Source of the DNA: Mytilus edulis | Lineage: Eukaryota; Mollusca; Bivalvia; Mytilida; Mytilidae | NCBI RefSeq assembly: GCF_963676685.1 | Contig: NC_092344.1 | Location: 43,716,589-43,780,588 of the forward strand | Direction of reading: 5' to 3' | Length of the DNA stretch: 64,000 nt | Shown: positions 56,091-64,000 of the stretch, piece after piece | Position numbering within the stretch: position 1 is the stretch's first letter | Layout: each line of letters begins with the position of its first letter | The notes under the pieces: generated by a model | The model's input: only the letters and a program-made list of their open reading frames with translations | What the model was told of the DNA's origin: nothing | Databases searched by the model: none | Translations under genes and position numbers: made by a program

Positions 56091-57424
56091 TATTATAAAA
56101 ACAGTAAATTATAATTATTGTCATTTTCAATTTTCATCATTGGTGGTGGGGGCGGGGTAGGAAAGATGGGAATTCCTCTAATTTTTTACCGTGAAATAGG
56201 GGGAAAATCATTCCAAAGACTTAAACTTTACACCCCCCCCCCTAAAAAAAACCCACCAGAGAACAATTACACATACCTTTCTCAATACAATTGTTCGTAA
56301 TAACAAAAAAAACCGCATTGAATTCCTTTTGCATTATATAAGTTTAAAATAGCACGTCAATAGTGGATCTAGAACTTCAAGTGTGGAAGTTGTTTGCGAC
56401 TTGGAATTTAATTTGGATATGCCGGTTATGGTCTCATTGGTGTTTATCACACCTTCATTCAATATTACTAGCTTCAGATTAAACATACTCTGCTAGAAGA
56501 AATTATTTTGTTAAAAAAATAAGGATTTAGATTTTAACAGATGAGGCTAAAATTGACGTCTTTCGAGTCAAAACTATTAATTTTTACTGGGGGGGGGGGG
56601 GGGGGAGGGGAGTACGATGAGGCTCGAACCCTAAACAGTTATGGCAAGTATGGACATAACCATTCCAGCTTTATACAGGTCTGAATTTGAATTAATTCAT
56701 TATTCAATATCTGACACATCATAGGTTTGTGACACATTACGTATTATATTGTCCAATATCCGAAATCTTAATATATTGCTAGATTCAACATATCAAAGAA
56801 CCCTAAGAATTGCTTGTTTTAAGTGCCGTTTTTGGCCCCTTATTTCTAAAAAGTTTTTGTCTGACAACAAAGTATTTACGGACAATGAACACATCGCAAA
56901 AACATTGTACTGCGTCAAATCTATAAATATAAACAATTGAATACCACCATTTTATTTAAAAAAAAAAAATCAAAATTAAAGGCTCCCTTTATTTCTTCCT
57001 ATCCCCTCTTTATGGGGGTTGCAAATGACCGGTCCATTATATAGGTCATTACCCAGTTTCGTGTCATTCTTCAGAAAAATGATATATAAAGACAAACTTC
57101 CACAGCTAAAATGATCAGCAAAGCAAACTTTACAAAACAATGAACATACTGGAAATTCATGTACTTACTTCTTTAAAAAAAAAAAAGCCCCTAACGCAAG
57201 ATATAAATGTATTGTCAAATATAAGCCTAGTACAATGAGCATAGAACATGGCATAAAAGAATCATTTCTTTAATTTAATAACTTTAACTGTATGCCCATT
57301 ATTGCAGACCTCGTATGTTCATTAATGTAGACCCATTGATTAAAACTAAAGTTTGCAATTCACAATATGACAATTTTCCAATAATATCTGGTGTGATTTT
57401 TTTCATCTTAAATCGAGAAACGAA
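56091..57424. other. Foldback core, right part, no gene
   Basis: Contains a C run (56232-56241), a G run of about 17 (56589-56605) and GAGGCTCGAACCCT (56620), which resembles an inverted tRNA B box and may be a decayed third SINE. Short open frames at 56118-56300, 56749-56940 and 57315-57536 have no recognisable content. Confidence 0.4.
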
Positions 57425-57589
57425 CATGTCAAGGTTTTTTTCTTTTTACATCTCAACCATTTTCCAAACGATAGCTACAGATTTGATCCGGGTTTATATA
57501 TTCTGCAAAAGCAGATCGGAATCAGTTATGACGTAGACAGTAATCATTCTAATCGTAATCATGTTCATTGACCATAACGACGATGAAAG

Positions 57590-58170
57590 CACACCATAGA
57601 ATGACGTTTCGACATCATATAATGAATTTAACCGAACCACATGATATAAGATTACAAGCACATAATATAATGACACAACCACATCATATAAAGATGTTGG
57701 CACATAATATTAGGGAAAATGTACATCATATAAGGATGTTTGCACATCATATAAGTATATTTGCACATCATATAAGTACATTTGCACATAATATAAGTAT
57801 ATGTGCACATCATATAAGGATATTTGCACATCATATAAGAATGTTTGTACATCATATAAGTATATTTGCACATCATATAAGAACATTTGTACATCATATA
57901 AGTATTTATGCACATCATATAAGTATATTTGCACATCATATAAAGATGTTTGGACATCATATATAGATACTTGCACATAATACAAGCATATTTGCACGTC
58001 ATATAAAGGTGTTTGTACATTCTATAATGACAAGTGCACATCATGTAAAGGTAAATGCACATCATATAATGACAAGTGCACATCATATAATGACAAGTGC
58101 ACATCATATAATGACAAGTGCACATCATATAAAGGTAAATGCACATCATACAATGAAAATGGTCATAACA
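57590..58170 (-). repeat. 21-bp tandem repeats, right foldback arm
   Basis: The same 21-bp units inverted (GCACATCATATAAGTATATTT and variants), including a recently duplicated run of ACAAGTGCACATCATATAATG near 58030-58120. The two arms differ in copy number and unit variants, so they have expanded independently since formation. Confidence 0.93.
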
Positions 58171-58191
58171 AGACAGTTTTGGCGTTCCATA

Positions 58192-61100
58192 GGTAAGCAT
58201 TTTGTTTTGTTAGGCAAGCTCTAAATTGTTTATTTATGGTATTTATGCAATTGAAATTACAGTGGGTATGTTAAAAATATGCAAATATGAAAACTGTTGC
58301 TATGGTCTTGATATTGAATGGAAAGGCTTAGTTACAGATCGTTTCGACTCAATATTTCGAGTTAAATCTTGCGGCAACTGTTTCTCACGTAACACTGCAA
58401 ACTATATTTAGCACTATTTTGATCTGTCGTTATTTAATGACGCCATAATACATGTGATGTCACAATGTTTCCTTTAAAACCTCATGTGGATTTCTCACTG
58501 ATAAAAGGTTTTCACTGAAATACATGTTAAAAACATTTTTTCTCAAATAGAATTATGTGAAAGGACAAGTTTTGAAAATTTGCACTATATTGCACTCTAA
58601 TTATATGATAAGGATGACTTTCCCAGTAGTTTAGAGTGCTTTCCACAGTTTTAAATACCAGATTTCCACTAGTAAGAATAATTATTTTGGTGTTGGTTTT
58701 TTTATAAAATCTTCATTTTTGCATAATTTCTCTGCCAAAATGCACTTTAAGACACAAGAAAATTTTATAGAATGCTTTAACAGGGTCTGTGTATTGTAAT
58801 TAAAGGTTATAATCAGAAGTTTTGTCCTTGTTTTGACTAGTGAATGTATTCTGGAAGAAATTAATTATACATACACATTGTATTCAAAATAAATGAATAT
58901 AGCGACGAAAGTGTCATTGCCTTATAGTGCTAAAACAACTTTATTTTTTTTTCAGAAATGGACAAAAATACACAGATTTATTCAGAATGTTATACCGATG
59001 AAGATCACATAAAAATATTTGGAAAAATCAGAAGTATTGATTTCAATATGGGTCAGGATCCGTAATAGACCTTGAGATGAGGAACTCAGATGACGTAATT
59101 AAAAAAAAATATTAGTCCGCCATACAATTGTGGATGCTGTGATTTTAAAAATGGACATAAATGAACAATAAGAACTGTTTTATAGAGCTGATGTGATGAG
59201 AAAAGAAAGATGTAGATTTGACCTGAAATAAATTATTAGAAAGGACAATTTTTTTATTGAATTTTATGATCAGAATTTTGGGATTATTTCATGAGGAGAG
59301 TGACATTTTTCACCATCTTCCGGGGTCCAGCAATTTGCGAAAAAAGTAATCTCACTTGCCACCCCGAAAATTTAACCAGACATGTATAAATGTATGAGCT
59401 TCGATATGAGCCATCATACATGTTCAAGTAAACGATATGGACTGAGCAACGGAGGAAAACGTTACCATTACGGCCTATGGAGAATTAATTGTAAATGTAT
59501 ACCCAATTTAGAAGCTTAATTCCAGAAGTTTTCAGGCTGATTTATGGATGATTTCACCTTGTACACCACCAAAAATGATGGTTAGTAGTTTTTTATTTAT
59601 ACCTAGTTATTATAAATGGTTTAAGATAAATATTATTGATAAAGATCAGCAAAAACTCAATGAAATTTTCGCTTTTAAAATGCATTACTGGCACGGGGCT
59701 GAACACTTTTTTTAGGCACAATCATAACTTTGTTTACTTCCGAGATATCCGAAAGGAATTTGTTTACTATATTGAAAAAGGCAAGAAATAACTTTTAAAT
59801 ATTATTAAATTGTAAGTAAACATGACACAATATAGTCTTTGTTATGTAATTATCACTTCGGTCTACAGGAATACCTGATAATCATGGGAGATAACACACT
59901 TCATACGAGTAAAGTGAGATACATCATCGCATGTGCTTTTATCCAATGATTTGACCCCTGGTCAGTAGATATATGCAAAAAAACAGAAAACACATGTACA
60001 TGTTTTAAGAAAATCATGAATTATTATTTTTAATGCACTTGAGCAAAACAAAAGATATTGTCATTTCTCAGTGAAAAAGGGGGAGGGTCAAACCTTTTTG
60101 AAAACAATATTTCTGCACCGATTCAACTATTAAGCTAGTTAGCTACTACCCATTGCTTCTAATATAAAAGGTTTAAATGAAGGTTACTAAGCCACAAGGG
60201 AGAAGCATTTGTCTTTCTTTGTAATTAAACTTTCAAGAAATAGATTTTTCTCTCTCAATAATACTTATGTATTTAAATCAAATGATAACACAGCCTGAGT
60301 AATTTTTTTTTGTCTTATTTCAGTTCCAGACATATCATTACTTTTTAACCTGAGATGGCAAACTAGAGGTTTTAAAAAGTCCTGAATAACTGGTAAGCAT
60401 TTTGTTTTGTTAGGCAAGCTCTAAATTGTTTATTTATGGTATTTATGCAATTGAAATTACAGTGGGTATGTTAAAAATATGCAAATATGAAAACTGTTGC
60501 TATGGTCTTGATATTGAATGGAAAGGCTTAGTTACAGATCGTTTCGACTCAATATTTCGAGTTAAATCTTGCGGCAACTGTTTCTCACGTAACACTGCAA
60601 ACTATATTTAGCACTATTTTGATCTGTCGTTATTTAATGACGCCATAATACATGTGATGTCACAATGTTTCCTTTAAAACCTCATGTGGATTTCTCACTG
60701 ATAAAAGGTTTTCACTGAAATACATGTTAAAAACATTTTTTCTCAAATAGAATTATGTGAAAGGACAAGTTTTGAAAATTTGCACTATATTGCACTCTAA
60801 TTATATGATAAGGATGACTTTCCCAGTAGTTTAGAGTGCTTTCCACAGTTTTAAATACCAGATTTCCACTAGTAAGAATAATTATTTTGGTGTTGGTTTT
60901 TTTATAAAATCTTCATTTTTGCATAATTTCTCTGCCAAAATGCACTTTAAGACACAAGAAAATTTTATAGAATGCTTTAACAGGGTCTGTGTATTGTAAT
61001 TAAAGGTTATAATCAGAAGTTTTGTCCTTGTTTTGACTAGTGAATGTATTCTGGAAGAAATTAATTATACATACACATTGTATTCAAAATAAATGAATAT

Positions 61101-64000
61101 AGCGACGAAAGTGTCATTGCCTTATAGTGCTAAAACAACTTTATTTTTTTTTCAGAAATGGACAAAAATACACAGATTTATTCAGAATGTTATACCGATG
61201 AAGATCACATAAAAATATTTGGAAAAATCAGAAGTATTGATTTCAATATGGGTCAGGATCCGTAATAGACCTTGAGATGAGGAACTCAGATGACGTAATT
61301 AAAAAAAAATATTAGTCCGCCATACAATTGTGGATGCTGTGATTTTAAAAATGGACATAAATGAACAATAAGAACTGTTTTATAGAGCTGATGTGATGAG
61401 AAAAGAAAGATGTAGATTTGACCTGAAATAAATTATTAGAAAGGACAATTTTTTTATTGAATTTTATGATCAGAATTTTGGGATTATTTCATGAGGAGAG
61501 TGACATTTTTCACCATCTTCCGGGGTCCAGCAATTTGCGAAAAAAGTAATCTCACTTGCCACCCCGAAAATTTAACCAGACATGTATAAATGTATGAGCT
61601 TCGATATGAGCCATCATACATGTTCAAGTAAACGATATGGACTGAGCAACGGAGGAAAACGTTACCATTACGGCCTATGGAGAATTAATTGTAAATGTAT
61701 ACCCAATTTAGAAGCTTAATTCCAGAAGTTTTCAGGCTGATTTATGGATGATTTCACCTTGTACACCACCAAAAATGATGGTTAGTAGTTTTTTATTTAT
61801 ACCTAGTTATTATAAATGGTTTAAGATAAATATTATTGATAAAGATCAGCAAAAACTCAATGAAATTTTCGCTTTTAAAATGCATTACTGGCACGGGGCT
61901 GAACACTTTTTTTAGGCACAATCATAACTTTGTTTACTTCCGAGATATCCGAAAGGAATTTGTTTACTATATTGAAAAAGGCAAGAAATAACTTTTAAAT
62001 ATTATTAAATTGTAAGTAAACATGACACAATATAGTCTTTGTTATGTAATTATCACTTCGGTCTACAGGAATACCTGATAATCATGGGAGATAACACACT
62101 TCATACGAGTAAAGTGAGATACATCATCGCATGTGCTTTTATCCAATGATTTGACCCCTGGTCAGTAGATATATGCAAAAAAACAGAAAACACATGTACA
62201 TGTTTTAAGAAAATCATGAATTATTATTTTTAATGCACTTGAGCAAAACAAAAGATATTGTCATTTCTCAGTGAAAAAGGGGGAGGGTCAAACCTTTTTG
62301 AAAACAATATTTCTGCACCGATTCAACTATTAAGCTAGTTAGCTACTACCCATTGCTTCTAATATAAAAGGTTTAAATGAAGGTTACTAAGCCACAAGGG
62401 AGAAGCATTTGTCTTTCTTTGTAATTAAACTTTCAAGAAATAGATTTTTCTCTCTCAATAATACTTATGTATTTAAATCAAATGATAACACAGCCTGAGT
62501 AATTGTTTTTTGTCTTATTTCAGTTCCAGACATATCATTACTTTTTAACCTGAGATGGCAAACTAGAGGTTTTAAAAAGTCCTGAATAACTGGTAAGCAT
62601 TTTGTTTTGTTAGGCAAGCTCTAAATTGTTTATTTATGGTATTTATGCAATTGAAATTACAGTGGGTATGTTAAAAATATGCAAATATGAAAACTGTTGC
62701 TATGGTCTTGATATTGAATGGAAAGGCTTAGTTACAGATCGTTTCGACTCAATATTTCGAGTTAAATCTTGCGGCAACTGTTTCTCACGTAACACTGCAA
62801 ACTATATTTAGCACTATTTTGATCTGTCGTTATTTAATGACGCCATAATACATGTGATGTCACAATGTTTCCTTTAAAACCTCATGTGGATTTCTCACTG
62901 ATAAAAGGTTTTCACTGAAATACATGTTAAAAACATTTTTTCTCAAATAGAATTATGTGAAAGGACAAGTTTTGAAAATTTGCACTATATTGCACTCTAA
63001 TTATATGATAAGGATGACTTTCCCAGTAGTTTAGAGTGCTTTCCACAGTTTTAAATACCAGATTTCCACTAGTAAGAATAATTATTTTGGTGTTGGTTTT
63101 TTTATAAAATCTTCATTTTTGCATAATTTCTCTGCCAAAATGCACTTTAAGACACAAGAAAATTTTATAGAATGCTTTAACAGGGTCTGTGTATTGTAAT
63201 TAAAGGTTATAATCAGAAGTTTTGTCCTTGTTTTGACTAGTGAATGTATTCTGGAAGAAATTAATTATACATACACATTGTATTCAAAATAAATGAATAT
63301 AGCGACGAAAGTGTCATTGCCTTATAGTGCTAAAACAACTTTATTTTTTTTTCAGAAATGGACAAAAATACACAGATTTATTCAGAATGTTATACCGATG
63401 AAGATCACATAAAAATATTTGGAAAAATCAGAAGTATTGATTTCAATATGGGTCAGGATCCGTAATAGACCTTGAGATGAGGAACTCAGATGACGTAATT
63501 AAAAAAAAATATTAGTCCGCCATACAATTGTGGATGCTGTGATTTTAAAAATGGACATAAATGAACAATAAGAACTGTTTTATAGAGCTGATGTGATGAG
63601 AAAAGAAAGATGTAGATTTGACCTGAAATAAATTATTAGAAAGGACAATTTTTTTATTGAATTTTATGATCAGAATTTTGGGATTATTTCATGAGGAGAG
63701 TGACATTTTTCACCATCTTCCGGGGTCCAGCAATTTGCGAAAAAAGTAATCTCACTTGCCACCCCGAAAATTTAACCAGACATGTATAAATGTATGAGCT
63801 TCGATATGAGCCATCATACATGTTCAAGTAAACGATATGGACTGAGCAACGGAGGAAAACGTTACCATTACGGCCTATGGAGAATTAATTGTAAATGTAT
63901 ACCCAATTTAGAAGCTTAATTCCAGAAGTTTTCAGGCTGATTTATGGATGATTTCACCTTGTACACCACCAAAAATTATGGTTAGTAGTTTTTTATTTAT
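58192..64000 (+). repeat. Tandem array of ~2200-bp units, right block (continues beyond the window)
   Basis: Resumes inside the interrupted unit (50749-59049). Further unit starts are at 59050, 61250 and 63450, period 2200. The last unit is cut by the window end. Same contents as the left block; a private T-to-G change lies in the pyrimidine tract near 62504 and G-to-T near 63976. Confidence 0.95.

Larger units (their letters stand above)
52096..58191 (+). mobile_element. Foldback-type transposon, 6.1 kb, inserted in the array
   Basis: Termini TATGGAACGCCAAAACTGTC (left) and its inverse GACAGTTTTGGCGTTCCATA (right). The 6-bp flank GGTAAG is duplicated (52090-52095 and 58192-58197), and removing the element plus one GGTAAG restores a unit of normal length. 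The inverted arms run about 52096-52830 and 57425-58191. Their outer ~560 bp are 21-bp tandem repeats (TTATATGATGTGCAAATGTAC type) and the inner ~170 bp are unique (GTCTACGTCATAACTGATTC). The core (52831-57424) holds only other repeats and SINEs, with no transposase, so the element is non-autonomous. The arms resemble Drosophila foldback architecture. A 6-bp duplication is also known for Polintons and Dada elements, but the ends do not look like Polinton ends. Confidence 0.9.

Noticed and set aside
52096-58191. Polinton/Maverick on the basis of the 6-bp duplication and long inverted arms
   Set aside because: Only 6 kb, no polymerase, integrase or capsid frames, and the termini are TATGG rather than Polinton-type.

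Overview
ORGANISM: AT-rich eukaryotic DNA with spliced-gene signals, dense nested repeats, tRNA-derived SINEs, a Tc1/mariner element and a non-LTR retrotransposon. Several dispersed families (called R1, R2, R3 and R5 here) look like those I associate with marine mussels (Mytilus, Bivalvia). That assignment is recognition, not a search result. Very little of the window is host coding sequence. LEFT THIRD (1-21 kb): a nested-repeat landscape. Its most unusual part is a family of elements bounded by ~19-bp inverted repeats (GGTAGCACTCCACAGTTAG type). It occurs as a solo copy (1153-1798) and twice as a direct-repeat/internal/direct-repeat composite: an old diverged one (5513-9023) and a young one in the opposite orientation (9881-11954). 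A broken secreted-kinase paralogue lies at 13.6-14.7 kb. MIDDLE (21.8-28.3 kb): a rearranged second copy of the 9.3-14.8 kb segment carries the only convincing intact host gene, a PKDCC/VLK-like Golgi/extracellular protein kinase (25843-26910). It is followed by a Tc1-like transposon with readable ends, TA duplication and a decayed transposase (26982-28255), then a decayed 5S rRNA copy on the minus strand. From 28.7 to 34.6 kb there is mostly repeat fragments plus two unrecognised open frames. RIGHT THIRD (34.6-64 kb): an L1/Tx1-type non-LTR retrotransposon has intact ORF1 and an ORF2 lacking the reverse-transcriptase core. Its poly-A end abuts a third, truncated, minus-strand kinase remnant. 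That remnant stops where a near-perfect tandem array of ~2200-bp units begins (39745 to past the window end, 8 complete units plus a partial one). One unit is split by a 6.1-kb foldback-type element with ~730-bp inverted arms made of 21-bp repeats and a 6-bp target duplication (GGTAAG) that falls on a candidate splice donor. HOW IT FITS TOGETHER: the window records repeated duplication and decay of one kinase gene inside a mobile-element-rich region. Duplication breakpoints, a retrotransposon and the satellite-like array all meet at kinase copies.
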